Shown piece after piece: positions 25,647 to 34,154 of a DNA stretch of 64,000 nt. Made by a program: the position numbers and the translations under genes. This stretch comes from Paracoccaceae bacterium. GTDB lineage: Bacteria; Pseudomonadota; Alphaproteobacteria; Rhodobacterales; Rhodobacteraceae. The stretch covers positions 62,001 through 126,000 of the forward strand of contig JASMHC010000003.1 of assembly GCA_030750975.1 (NCBI GenBank), given 5' to 3'. The notes under the pieces were generated by a model, which made no database searches, was not told the DNA's origin, and saw only the letters and a program-made list of their open reading frames with translations. Every line of letters begins with the position of its first letter. Position 1 is the first letter of the stretch.

Positions 25647-26633
25647 TTATGCGGGGCCTCGGGCCAGGGCCTGCATCTGCGCCCACACCGCATCGGGCAC
25701 ATCGACAGGATCCATTGGCGTCTTGCCTGCGCCGGGAATCCGGGCGCCCTCGTCCAGGGCCACCGTCTCGGCCACGCGGGTCAGACGGTCGGCAAAGGCG
25801 TCCGAGGCGCCGGGATCGATCAGCATGTAATACTGGCCCAGATCATGCGGCGCACCTTCGGGCGCTTTCAGCGGTTTTACATCGACAGAAGCCAGACTGC
25901 CGGTCATTCCCGCGGCCAGAAGCTCGGCCATCAGACCAAAGCCCCAGCCCTTATAGCCACCCATCGACACCAGGGACCCCTGCAATGCCGCGTCGGGATC
26001 GGTGGTCGGGATGCCGTCCTTGTCCAGCGCCCAGCCTTCGGGAATGCGGTCCCCTGCCGCCTTCGCCATGGTGATCTTGCCCAGCGCGACAGTTGTTGTG
26101 GACTGATCAAACTGCATCGCCACCCCACCCTTGCCGTCGGGCACTGCAAAGGCGATCGGGTTCGTGCCGATCACGCGGGTCTTGCCCCCCGGTGCTGCCA
26201 CGATCGGCGTGGCGTTGGTCAGGCCGAAACCGATCATCCCCGCCCGGGCTATCTGTTCGGTGAAATACCCAAGCGAGGTACAGGTATGTGCATGCCCGAC
26301 CGCCAGCGTCGCCACCCCGCATTCCCTTGCTGCCGCCAAAGCCATAGGCAATGCGCGGGCAAAGGCCGGTTGGGCAAAGCCAAAGCGCGCATCCACCTGC
26401 ACCAGCCCCGCACGAGGGCGCGACACGTCAGGTATCGCGTCACCCTTCACACGCCCCGACATCAATTGCTGGCAATAGCTTTCCACATAGTAAAGGCCGC
26501 AAATCTTGTTGCCATAGGATTCCGCCACGCGGACCGCATCCGCCATATGCGCGGCGATCCAGTCTTCGGCCCCATGGGCGACCAGCGCTGATTTCACAGT
26601 GCTTTCAATTTCATCCAAAGCGATCTGCACCAT
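25647..26633 (-). CDS. Ldh/LDH2-family malate or lactate dehydrogenase-like oxidoreductase
   Basis: The 328-residue protein belongs to the LDH2/MDH2 family, which is unrelated to the Rossmann-fold dehydrogenases. Typical segments are GHAHTCTSLGYFTEQIARAG, APGGKTRVIGTNPIAFAVP and GGYKGWGFGLMAELLA. Members reduce 2-oxo acids (pyruvate, oxaloacetate, delta1-piperideine-2-carboxylate, ureidoglycolate) with NAD(P)H. The substrate is not determinable here. It lies 3 bp after lolD in the same direction and may be co-transcribed with lolCD. Confidence 0.88.
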   Translation of the reverse strand: MVQIALDEIESTVKSALVAHGAEDWIAAHMADAVRVAESYGNKICGLYYVESYCQQLMSGRVKGDAIPDVSRPRAGLVQVDARFGFAQPAFARALPMALAAARECGVATLAVGHAHTCTSLGYFTEQIARAGMIGFGLTNATPIVAAPGGKTRVIGTNPIAFAVPDGKGGVAMQFDQSTTTVALGKITMAKAAGDRIPEGWALDKDGIPTTDPDAALQGSLVSMGGYKGWGFGLMAELLAAGMTGSLASVDVKPLKAPEGAPHDLGQYYMLIDPGASDAFADRLTRVAETVALDEGARIPGAGKTPMDPVDVPDAVWAQMQALARGPA

Positions 26634-26636
26634 GGT

Positions 26637-27320
26637 TCAGTCCTTTTTCAAAACCCCGCCGTCCAGCCGGTAAATCTCGTCCATCCGCGCCGCAAGTTCC
26701 AGATTATGGGTGGCGATCAGCACCGCCAGTCCGGTGGCTCTGACAACCTTGATCAACGCATCAAACACAACGTCGCTTGTCTCGGGATCAAGGTTCCCCG
26801 TCGGCTCGTCCGCCAGTAATAGCTTGGGCCGGTTGGCCAATGCGCGGCAAAAAGCGACCCTTTGCTGCTCGCCCCCCGACAAAGCGGCGGGGCGGTGATC
26901 GGCGCGGTCCGCGACACCGACCGACGCCAGCAGCTCTTGCGCGCGGGACTGGGCCGCGCCCTTGCTGATCCCGTTGGCCAGTTGCGGCAGCACCACGTTT
27001 TCCGACGCGGTGAATTCGGGCAGAAGATGGTGGAATTGATAAATGAACCCGATCTCGCTGCGCCGCATCCGCGTGCGCCGGCGATCCGAAGCCCTGGTCA
27101 TATCCTGACCAGTGACAGACACCGTCCCGTGATCCGCCGTGTCCAGCAGCCCCGCGATATGCAGCAAGGTCGATTTGCCCGCCCCCGAAGGCGCGATCAG
27201 CGCGGCCACCTGACCGCTGCGCAGTTCAAGATCAACGCCGCGCAAAACCGAAACCTCTCCGGCTTTGCCTTTCAGATAGGTCTTCTTGATCCCGCCAAGG
27301 GTCAGCACCGTCTCATTCAT
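26637..27320 (-). CDS. lolD: Lipoprotein-releasing ABC transporter ATPase LolD
   Basis: The 227-residue ATPase has Walker A (APSGAGKST), signature LSGGEQQR and Walker B LLLADEPTGNLD. LolD powers release of outer-membrane lipoproteins from the inner membrane to LolA. It overlaps the end of the lolC-type permease gene by eight bases, which confirms the pairing. Confidence 0.94.
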   Translation of the reverse strand: MNETVLTLGGIKKTYLKGKAGEVSVLRGVDLELRSGQVAALIAPSGAGKSTLLHIAGLLDTADHGTVSVTGQDMTRASDRRRTRMRRSEIGFIYQFHHLLPEFTASENVVLPQLANGISKGAAQSRAQELLASVGVADRADHRPAALSGGEQQRVAFCRALANRPKLLLADEPTGNLDPETSDVVFDALIKVVRATGLAVLIATHNLELAARMDEIYRLDGGVLKKD

Positions 27321-28596
27321 AGCGCAGCGCCTCGACCGGGTTCATCCGCGCGGCACGGCGGGCCGGGAAAATGGTGATGACAAAACTAAGCCCCAGTGAC
27401 AGCGCCACCGCCGACAGGACATCCGACAGGCGCAATTGCGCGGGCAATTCATAGATGCCGCGCACCGACGGGTCCCATACGCCGCCCCCTGACAGATAGT
27501 TTATGACATCGAAAATCGGGTCGATATAGATGGCAAACAGGCTGCCCAGCACCACCCCGACCGCCGTGCCCACCAATCCGGTCACCGACCCGCAGATGAA
27601 GAACACCCGCAAGATCGACGCCTCGGTCAGCCCGATGGTTCGCAAAATCCCGATATCGCGCCCCTTGTTCTTGACCAGCATGATCAGGCCCGAAACGATA
27701 TTCATCGTCGCGATCAGTACGAGGACCGAAAGGATAACGAACATCACGTTGTCCTCCATCTGCAAGGCACGAAGAAACGCGCCGCTGGAATCCTTCCAGC
27801 TCCATAACAGGCTGCGTTCGCCCGCGGCCCGAAGCAGGACAAGGTTCATATCCTCGACATTCTCGGGATCGGCGACCATCACCTCAAGCTCATCCGCGCC
27901 GCCTAGGGTATTGAAAAACGCCTGCGCCTCGTCAAACGGCATGTAAACGCGGGTGCGGTCGATATCATAGCGCCCGGCTGAGAATATATAGGTCACTTTA
28001 TAGGATTTGATCCGCGGGCTGGTGCCGAACGGCGTTTTCGTACCCTCGGGCGAGATCAGTTTGATGGTGTCACCAAGCCCGATCCCCAATTCGCGCGCCA
28101 CCCCCGAACCAATCGCCAGACCGGCGGCAAAATCCCCGATACTGCCCTTCGCGGTTTCGGGGTTCGCGATGCGGGGAAGCGTTTTCAGATCATCGGGGAA
28201 AATGCCAAACACCTGCACCCCGGCCGCCCCGCCCGGCCCCGTGACCATCACTTCGCCCTTCACCAAAGGCGCGACACGGGTGACGCCGGGCACTTGCCGC
28301 AGCGCCTCGGCCCGTTCGGCATAATCGGTCATCAGACGGCTGGTGTTGCCGTCGGCATCGACGGAAATCGAGTTATAGACCGTCACATGGGCGTTGGCGC
28401 CCAGAATCGTATCGACAAATTCCGCCCGAAACCCTGACCGCACCGCCAATGTTGCAATCAGCGCAAACACGGCCAGCGCTATGCCAATCACGCTGATCCA
28501 TGTCATCACGCTGACGCCGCCCTCGGCCCGTTTGGCCCGCAGATAGCGCCAGGCGATCATCCATTCATGGGTGGAAAACAATGGGGTGTTAGACAT
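27313..28596 (-). CDS. lolC: Lipoprotein-releasing ABC transporter permease LolC/LolE type
   Basis: The 427-residue permease has a first membrane helix after WRYLRAKRAEGGVSVMTWIS, a large periplasmic MacB-like domain (about 50-270) and three C-terminal helices, ending in FPARRAARMNPVEALRYE. One LolC/E-type permease forms a homodimer in many alphaproteobacteria. In relatives the gene normally follows proS. Here about 3 kb of plus-strand genes separate them. Confidence 0.94.
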   Translation of the reverse strand: MSNTPLFSTHEWMIAWRYLRAKRAEGGVSVMTWISVIGIALAVFALIATLAVRSGFRAEFVDTILGANAHVTVYNSISVDADGNTSRLMTDYAERAEALRQVPGVTRVAPLVKGEVMVTGPGGAAGVQVFGIFPDDLKTLPRIANPETAKGSIGDFAAGLAIGSGVARELGIGLGDTIKLISPEGTKTPFGTSPRIKSYKVTYIFSAGRYDIDRTRVYMPFDEAQAFFNTLGGADELEVMVADPENVEDMNLVLLRAAGERSLLWSWKDSSGAFLRALQMEDNVMFVILSVLVLIATMNIVSGLIMLVKNKGRDIGILRTIGLTEASILRVFFICGSVTGLVGTAVGVVLGSLFAIYIDPIFDVINYLSGGGVWDPSVRGIYELPAQLRLSDVLSAVALSLGLSFVITIFPARRAARMNPVEALRYE

Positions 28597-28765
28597 GTTC
28601 GCTCGGGCCTGGTGTTTCGCGCGAAACCTGCGCCGAATGCCCTATGAGGTCAAGAAAAGACACCGTCAACGGGCGATGATTCGCCCGAGCAGGCCAGTAT
28701 CGTGCCGCAATCCCCTGCATCTAAAGCACTGGATTTTCGACATGAAATCCAAAATATCGGACACC

Positions 28766-28822
28766 GTGTATAAATTATTTGACATCAAGGCGGCCCAAGC
28801 CCATATTGTGTATAGAATTTTT
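28766..28822 (+). promoter_or_regulatory. Promoter with a repeated GTGTATA motif, candidate operator
   Basis: TTGACA (28779-28784) and CATATT (28802-28807) are spaced by 17 bases. Two near-direct copies of a 15-base motif starting GTGTATA lie at 28766 and 28808, 42 bp apart (four helical turns), flanking the core promoter. The HTH regulator encoded two genes downstream is the natural candidate to bind them. Confidence 0.55.
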
Positions 28823-28862
28823 AACACCGCGTCTAAAATACGCGACCGCAAGGAAAGAAAAC

Positions 28863-29324
28863 ATGTCACATGAAGAGAAGAACACCGTCCTTCAGATCAT
28901 CATCGGCATCGTCGTAAATATCTGGGTCATTCAGAAAACCCGCGGGCTTTACGCCTCGGGTGCGATGGATCAGGCCGATGCAATTCAGGTCTGGGCCGAG
29001 ACCATGTTCTGGGTGATCATCTTCGCTATCGTCGCCGGTATCATCATGGCGATCATAGGCACTATCCTGTTTGCCATTGTCGAGACCATGATCACCGGCG
29101 AGGCTGACCAGAATTTTATCTCGGACGAGCGGGACAAGATGATCGCAAGCTCGGGCAATCGCGTCACCATGGCGTGGACCGGCGCCGGTTTCATCGCGCT
29201 CGTGGCGGGCATCAAGTTCGGCTATGATCCGGTTGATACCATGGTTGTGCTGATGTTCTGTTTTTCATTCGGTGGACTTGTCGGTGAACTTGTAAAATTC
29301 GCCCGCTATCGGTTGAGCATCTGA
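28863..29324 (+). CDS. Four-helix membrane protein paired with an HTH regulator
   Basis: The start at 28863 (after AAGGAAAGAAA) gives 153 residues with hydrophobic segments near 10-25, 45-75, 95-112 and 120-140. No named family is recognised. Membrane proteins of this pattern, encoded just before a short XRE-type regulator, resemble the DUF2178/YozG-like pairs seen in many bacteria. The HTH gene begins two bases after its stop, so the two are co-expressed. Function is unknown. Confidence 0.7.
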   Translation: MSHEEKNTVLQIIIGIVVNIWVIQKTRGLYASGAMDQADAIQVWAETMFWVIIFAIVAGIIMAIIGTILFAIVETMITGEADQNFISDERDKMIASSGNRVTMAWTGAGFIALVAGIKFGYDPVDTMVVLMFCFSFGGLVGELVKFARYRLSI

Positions 29325-29326
29325 CC

Positions 29327-29548
29327 ATGGCGAAGAAACCCAAGATCACCAACACCATCCGCCGTCTGCGCTTTGATGCCGACGAGATGACGCAAAAGGC
29401 GCTGGCGGACAAGGTGGGCGTCACTCGGCAGACGATTGTCGCCATCGAGAACGCAAAATACTACCCGACGCTTGAACTGGCTTTTCTGATCGCCCGAACC
29501 TTCGGAAAAGAGATCAACGACGTCTTCACCATCGAGATGGACGAATAA
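29327..29548 (+). CDS. Short XRE-family HTH transcriptional regulator
   Basis: The 73-residue protein is an isolated helix-turn-helix domain: MTQKALADKVGVTRQTI is the HTH, followed by IENAKYYPTLELAFLIARTF and the ending DVFTIEMDE. Such YozG-like regulators control the adjacent membrane-protein gene in many bacteria. Autoregulation through the repeats at 28766-28822 is plausible but unproven. Confidence 0.9.
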   Translation: MAKKPKITNTIRRLRFDADEMTQKALADKVGVTRQTIVAIENAKYYPTLELAFLIARTFGKEINDVFTIEMDE

Positions 29549-29579
29549 GCCGTCTCGCAACTGTTAAACGAGGTTCACC

Positions 29580-30212
29580 ATGACCAATACGCGCTACCCC
29601 CAGGCCCGTATCTGGAACCGCTTTGCCGCCGGATACGCCAAACGAGCGGTCGATGACCCAAAGGCCTATCAGGTCAAGCTTGACAAAACCGCGGCCCTGA
29701 TGACGCCAGATATGAAGGTTCTGGAATTTGGCTGCGGCACCGGCACAACGGCGCTTTATCACGCAAAGCGGGTCGATCGGATCGACGCATTGGATTTCTC
29801 GTCCGAAATGATCCGCATCGCGAAAGGCAAGGCAGAGACCGCAAATGCCCCGAACGTGGCGTTTCATATTTGCACTCTCGGGGATTGGGGCACCGAACAC
29901 GGCCCCTATGACATGATCATGGCCCATTCGGTCCTGCATCTGGTCGAAGATCTGGACGCGACACTGCATCAGGTTCGCAAGCGGCTGAAACCGGGCGGCT
30001 GGTTTGTGTCCTCAACCGTCTGCATCCGCGACGCAAGCCGGATTCTGCCCATCCTGTTGCCGCTGGCCTCGGCGACACGGCTGATCCCGAAGGTCCTGCC
30101 GCTTGGCGCCGAAGGCCTGCAACAGCGGATCAGCGCCGCGGGGTTTGACATCACCGAGCATTGGCGCCCGGCCCAAGGCAAGGCCGTCTTTATCATCGCG
30201 CAGGCGGTCTAG
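29580..30212 (+). CDS. Class I SAM-dependent methyltransferase
   Basis: The 210-residue protein has motif I (VLEFGCGTGTTALYHA), an acidic follow-up LDFSSEMIRIAKGKAE and a LEDL/MAHSVLHLVEDLDATL segment, all typical of Methyltransf_11/25. The conserved N-terminal FAAGYAKRAVDDPKAYQ resembles UbiE-like enzymes, but it is too short and generic to name. It is followed at 50 bp by an oxidoreductase gene and may share its transcript. Confidence 0.85.
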   Translation: MTNTRYPQARIWNRFAAGYAKRAVDDPKAYQVKLDKTAALMTPDMKVLEFGCGTGTTALYHAKRVDRIDALDFSSEMIRIAKGKAETANAPNVAFHICTLGDWGTEHGPYDMIMAHSVLHLVEDLDATLHQVRKRLKPGGWFVSSTVCIRDASRILPILLPLASATRLIPKVLPLGAEGLQQRISAAGFDITEHWRPAQGKAVFIIAQAV

Positions 30213-30262
30213 GACCGCCGCACCGCCCCCGTAACACCACATCTTCTGAGAGGAGTGCCGGC

Positions 30263-31246
30263 ATGATCCCCGAAACCATGAACGCCGCCATTCTGACAGG
30301 CTTCGGCGCGCCAGAAGTGATCCGCATCGCCAAACGCCCCGTCCCCAGGCTGAAACCCGATCAGGTGCTGGTCCGCAACCATGCCGCCACCGTTAATTCG
30401 GGCGACGCCCGAATCCGCGCCAGGAACGTGCCCAAGGGCTACAAGTTCATCATGGGGCTGGTCTTTGGCTTTCGCTCTCCAAGGATCAAAACCCTCGGCA
30501 CCGTCTTCGCCGGTGAGGTCGTGGCCACCGGTGACGCCGTGCAAGAGTTCAAAACCGGAGACCGCGTCTTCGGCAGCACCGAACTGAAGATGGGCACCCA
30601 TGCGGAGTACGTGGCAATCAAGGCCAAGGATGCCATTCTGCCCTTACCGGACGATCATAGCTATGAGGACGCGGCGTCCTACATCTTTGGCACCGGCACG
30701 GCGCTTTATTTTCTGGGCAAGGCCAAGCTGCAAAGCAAAGAGCGTATCCTGATCAATGGCGCGGCGGGTTCAGTGGGGATTGCGATGGTGCAATTGGCCC
30801 ATGCGCGGGGGGCGCATGTCACCGCCGTGGCCTCGGCGGGCAACCACGATTTCCTCAAAATGCAAGGCGCGAACGAGGTGATCGACTATCACACAACGGA
30901 CCTGCGTACCTTGCCGCAAACCTATGATGTGATCGCCGACTGCCCCGGCAATATACCTTACGCCAAACACCGCCACCTGCTGAAAAAGAATGGCCGGTTT
31001 GCGATGGTCACGGGCACGCTTGCCCAAGCCCTGATGGCCCCTTTGGTAAAACTGATCCGCCCACACAAGATTGTCGGCGGAACAGCACTGGCGACGAAAT
31101 CAGTGCTGAAAAACATCCTGAAACAGCACGAGGCGGGCAACATCTCGCCCGTCATCGACAAGCGGTTCGAGTTTGCGCAGATCGCACAGGCCCATGCCCA
31201 TGTCGACAAAGGCCACAAGCGCGGCAATTGCGTCATCCGCTTTTGA
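30263..31246 (+). CDS. NAD(P)-dependent zinc-free alcohol dehydrogenase / quinone oxidoreductase
   Basis: The start at 30263 (AGGAGTG upstream) gives 327 residues. The protein has a GroES-like N-terminal half and a Rossmann half with ILINGAAGSVGIAMVQLAHA, the nucleotide-binding pattern of the MDR quinone reductase subfamily. The zinc cysteines of classical alcohol dehydrogenases are absent. Substrate is unknown. It ends the plus-strand insert between lolC and proS. Confidence 0.9.
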   Translation: MIPETMNAAILTGFGAPEVIRIAKRPVPRLKPDQVLVRNHAATVNSGDARIRARNVPKGYKFIMGLVFGFRSPRIKTLGTVFAGEVVATGDAVQEFKTGDRVFGSTELKMGTHAEYVAIKAKDAILPLPDDHSYEDAASYIFGTGTALYFLGKAKLQSKERILINGAAGSVGIAMVQLAHARGAHVTAVASAGNHDFLKMQGANEVIDYHTTDLRTLPQTYDVIADCPGNIPYAKHRHLLKKNGRFAMVTGTLAQALMAPLVKLIRPHKIVGGTALATKSVLKNILKQHEAGNISPVIDKRFEFAQIAQAHAHVDKGHKRGNCVIRF

Positions 31247-31443
31247 CCGCACGGAGGTCCTACGAAAACTTAAGGCTTGGCGAGGATAGTCCCTGTCAAG
31301 CGCTTATCACGGGTTCGGCCCCCGCTACCAACTGGGGCCAGCCGACAAACCGACAGATCGACAGGTGCGGGGGTGACGCCCCGCTTCAGGCAAAGAACCC
31401 CACCACCAAAGGCGGGCCCGCCACTTCCTAAAGATCAAAACAA

Positions 31444-31479
31444 AAACACCGGTTCGGGATCCGTCCCAAACCGGCGTTT
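31444..31479. terminator. Bidirectional terminator-like stem between the oxidoreductase and proS
   Basis: A 16-base arm (31444-31459) and its partner (31464-31479) pair with two mismatches around a 4-base loop. A-rich sequence precedes it and TTTCGCG follows. The genes converge on it from both sides. Confidence 0.65.
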
Positions 31480-31621
31480 CGCGTGCCCATGCATTTCATC
31501 TTGCGAAAAAATACTCCCGCCGGAGGCGTCCCCCGCCCTCGGCAGGAACAGCCGCCAGAGTATCGTCCCAAAAAATCATCAACGCCTGATCAAAACACTT
31601 AGGGCAGCGCCCGGCTGAGGG

Positions 31622-31677
31622 GGGTGCGAAAGCACCCGCCTGGGGGCGGGCGGGTGCTGCCCGGCGGTGCCGCCGGG
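31622..31677. repeat. Cluster of GC-rich hairpins
   Basis: GGGTGC/GCACCC (31622-31627/31632-31637) with a GAAA loop, an alternative 10-bp stem AGCACCCGCC/GGCGGGTGCT (31631-31640/31649-31658) and CCCGGCGG/CCGCCGGG (31660-31667/31670-31677) overlap, so the sequence can form competing structures. It lies just after the proS stop on the minus strand. Confidence 0.6.
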
Positions 31678-31719
31678 CGAAACATGTGACCGATGTACGT
31701 CTGGTTTGGTGGACGCCGC

Positions 31720-33057
31720 CTAGTGGCCCGCGTAAATCTCCACAACTTTCGCCACTGCGGCCTCGGGCGACAGCTCTTCGCTTTCGCCAGTCCGACGGCT
31801 GGTCAGTTCCACCACACCGTTTTTCAGCCCACGTGGCCCGACGGTGATCCGCCATGGCAGGCCAATCAGGTCCATCGTTGCGAACTTGCCGCCCGCGCGT
31901 TCCTTTCGGTCGTCGTAAAGCGGCTCAAGCCCCGCCTTGGTCAGAGCTTTATAAAGCGCATCACAAGCCGCATCCGCTTCCTCGTCCCCCTGTTTCAGGT
32001 TGACGATCCCGCAATGGAACGGGGTCACGCCTTCGGGCCAGATGATGCCCTTGTCGTCGTGGCTGGCTTCAATGATCGCGCCCAGAAGGCGCGACACACC
32101 AATTCCGTGCGACCCCATGTGAACCGGCACGTTCTGCCCGTCCGGTGTCTGAACCGTCGCGCCCATCGCCTCGGAATACTTGGTGCCGAAATAGAAGATC
32201 TGACCCACCTCGATCCCGCGGGCCACCTTGCGGCGCTCGGCGGGGATTTCGTTGAACAAAGCCTCGTCATGCGTCTCGTCCGTTCGCGCATATTTGCTGG
32301 TGAACTCTTCCAGCACACCCTGACACTGTTCGACACTGTCATAGTCGATCTCACGATCGCCAAAGGTCAGATCGGTCACGGCGCTGTCATAGAACACTTC
32401 CGATTCGCCGGTTTCCGCCAGCACGAGAAACTCATGCGTATCGTCCCCGCCAATCGGCCCCGAATCCGCCCTCATCGGGATCGCTTGCAATCCCATCCGC
32501 TCATAGGTGCGCAAGTAAGAAACCAAGTGGCGGTTATAAGCGTGCAGCGCATCCTCTTTGGTCAGGTCGAAATTATAGCCGTCCTTCATGTAGAACTCGC
32601 GCCCCCGCATCACCCCGAAGCGCGGGCGCACCTCGTCACGGAATTTCCACTGGATTTGATAGAGCGTCAGCGGCAGATCCTTATAGCTGCTGACATGGGC
32701 GCGGAAAATATCCGTCACCATTTCCTCAGCCGTCGGGGTATAAAGCAGATCGCGCCCGTGGCGGTCCTGCATCCGCAGCATTTCCTGACCGTAATCGTCA
32801 TAGCGCCCGCTTTCGCGCCACAGGTCGGCCGACTGCAGGATCGGCATCTGGATCGGGATATGCCCCGCCTTCGCCTGTTCTTCATGCACGATGTTTTCGA
32901 TCTTGCGCAGAACCTTGAAGCCCAGCGGCAGCCAGGAATAAATCCCCGAGGCCGCCTGTTTGATCATCCCCGCCCGCAGCATCAAACGGTGGCTGACGAT
33001 CTGGGCTTCGGCAGGGTTTTCCTTGAGAACTGGCAGGAAATAGCGGGACAGGCGCAT
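31720..33057 (-). CDS. proS: Prolyl-tRNA synthetase, short alphaproteobacterial type
   Basis: At 445 residues this is the short class II enzyme without the large editing insertion between motifs 2 and 3, the form typical of alphaproteobacteria. It has motif 1 ([15 protein letters not shown]), motif 2 ([21 protein letters not shown]) and motif 3 ([16 protein letters not shown]), then an anticodon-binding domain. It charges tRNA-Pro; a tRNA-Pro(CGG) gene is at 12378. In relatives lolC and lolD usually follow directly, but here they are 3 kb away. Confidence 0.96.
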   Translation of the reverse strand: MRLSRYFLPVLKENPAEAQIVSHRLMLRAGMIKQAASGIYSWLPLGFKVLRKIENIVHEEQAKAGHIPIQMPILQSADLWRESGRYDDYGQEMLRMQDRHGRDLLYTPTAEEMVTDIFRAHVSSYKDLPLTLYQIQWKFRDEVRPRFGVMRGREFYMKDGYNFDLTKEDALHAYNRHLVSYLRTYERMGLQAIPMRADSGPIGGDDTHEFLVLAETGESEVFYDSAVTDLTFGDREIDYDSVEQCQGVLEEFTSKYARTDETHDEALFNEIPAERRKVARGIEVGQIFYFGTKYSEAMGATVQTPDGQNVPVHMGSHGIGVSRLLGAIIEASHDDKGIIWPEGVTPFHCGIVNLKQGDEEADAACDALYKALTKAGLEPLYDDRKERAGGKFATMDLIGLPWRITVGPRGLKNGVVELTSRRTGESEELSPEAAVAKVVEIYAGH

Positions 33058-33132
33058 TGCGGATCCTATGGGTGTGTTTTCGTTCCACCCCGTTTAGGCC
33101 GCGCGGGCCAGCTTCACAAGGGGCGCAAGCGT

Positions 33133-33477
33133 TTAACCATGCGCGGCGCGGCTATCCTCGGGGGCTTCGGCGCGGTCCTGCATGCAATAGTCGCGCATCA
33201 CAGACGCCACGCGCAGACGATATCCGGCAAAGACACCGCCCCGGCCCTGTGCTTGCGCGTCGCGGTGCATGTCGGTTTCGCGCCAGCGTTTTACCGCATC
33301 CTCATCCCGAAAGAAGGACAGCGACAACAGCTTGTCAGGGTTGGTCAGGCTTTGGAACCGCTCGACCGAGATGAAGCCGTCAATCGCGGCCAGCTGCGTT
33401 TTCAGCGCGGCTGCGATGGCAAGATAATCCCCGGTCCGGCCGTCCTGAACCTCAACTTCGAAAATCACTGCGATCAT
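33133..33477 (-). CDS. Antibiotic biosynthesis monooxygenase (ABM) domain protein
   Basis: The 114-residue protein is a small dimeric alpha/beta barrel of the ABM type, recognised by MIAVIFEVEVQDGR at the start and GFISVERFQSLTNPDKLLSLSFF in the middle. ABM proteins include heme-degrading and quinol monooxygenases as well as structural homologues with no known activity. It is encoded 15 bp after the cupin gene in the same direction. Confidence 0.85.
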   Translation of the reverse strand: MIAVIFEVEVQDGRTGDYLAIAAALKTQLAAIDGFISVERFQSLTNPDKLLSLSFFRDEDAVKRWRETDMHRDAQAQGRGGVFAGYRLRVASVMRDYCMQDRAEAPEDSRAAHG

Positions 33478-33492
33478 CGCAAACCCTCCTGA

Positions 33493-34032
33493 TCACGAGT
33501 ATCTGTCCGCCGCCATCAGCTTTTCATAATTCGCGTCGTCAAACGGCATCGCCGTGCCACTGTCGATGTCGTAAAGCGTGCGTTCTTGCTTTGTCAGGTT
33601 GCCAAGATAGACATGCAGACCCAGCGCCGGTTCGTCCGAAGTACATGTGACCGAATGAATGGCGCTTGGCCCGACCGACAAAACCGAGCCTTTCGCAAGC
33701 ACCACCTGACCGCTGCGGCGCACCCCGCCCTGGGGGTCGGCTTCATAAAAGTCGTTGCGTTCCTCGCCCTGATAGACACAGATCACCGCCGACATCCGGT
33801 GATCATGGGCGGGCACCGACACCCCCGGTTCAAAGCTGGTGCGCCAGACCGAAACGGTGTCATCCTCAAACAGGATCTGATCGCCGGTCAACTCGGGCGG
33901 GAAGGCTTCGCGCACGGCATCCGGCGCGGCCATCAGCCGATCCATATACGCCCGCAAAACATTCGGCGCATCCTGACCCGCTGCGATCCCGCGCATGTCC
34001 CTCACAAAGCCTTCGACGGTAAATTCAGTCAC
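33493..34032 (-). CDS. Cysteine dioxygenase-like cupin protein
   Basis: The 179-residue protein has a single cupin domain with the metal motif PAHDHRMSAVICVYQGEE, a third histidine in PSAIHSVTC and a C-terminal region like the type I cysteine dioxygenase family. Such enzymes use iron and oxygen to oxidise small thiols to sulfinates. The precise substrate is unclear. It is probably co-transcribed with the ABM gene. Confidence 0.82.
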   Translation of the reverse strand: MTEFTVEGFVRDMRGIAAGQDAPNVLRAYMDRLMAAPDAVREAFPPELTGDQILFEDDTVSVWRTSFEPGVSVPAHDHRMSAVICVYQGEERNDFYEADPQGGVRRSGQVVLAKGSVLSVGPSAIHSVTCTSDEPALGLHVYLGNLTKQERTLYDIDSGTAMPFDDANYEKLMAADRYS

Positions 34033-34154
34033 GGTTCTGGTCCCTTTCAGTGTCAGGTCCAGCTAAACACCATGCCCCTGATTTCGCCAAGCCCCTTGAA
34101 TCCGTTCCCCAGACAAGCGATGTGTAATTGAACAACAGGACATACGAGGCGCAA

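Larger units (their letters stand above)
31247..31719. other. 473-bp non-coding stretch rich in hairpins
   Basis: No gene is seen between the oxidoreductase and proS. The stretch contains a tRNA-3'-end-like sequence (31310-31330), a 16-bp bidirectional terminator-like stem (31444-31479), a GAAAAAATACTCCC repeat unit (31504-31525) and a dense set of GC-rich stems at 31622-31677. Confidence 0.6.

Noticed and set aside
31693-33492. 599-codon plus-strand frame over proS
   Set aside because: It is a shadow of the prolyl-tRNA synthetase; the translation is His/Arg-rich with no domain.
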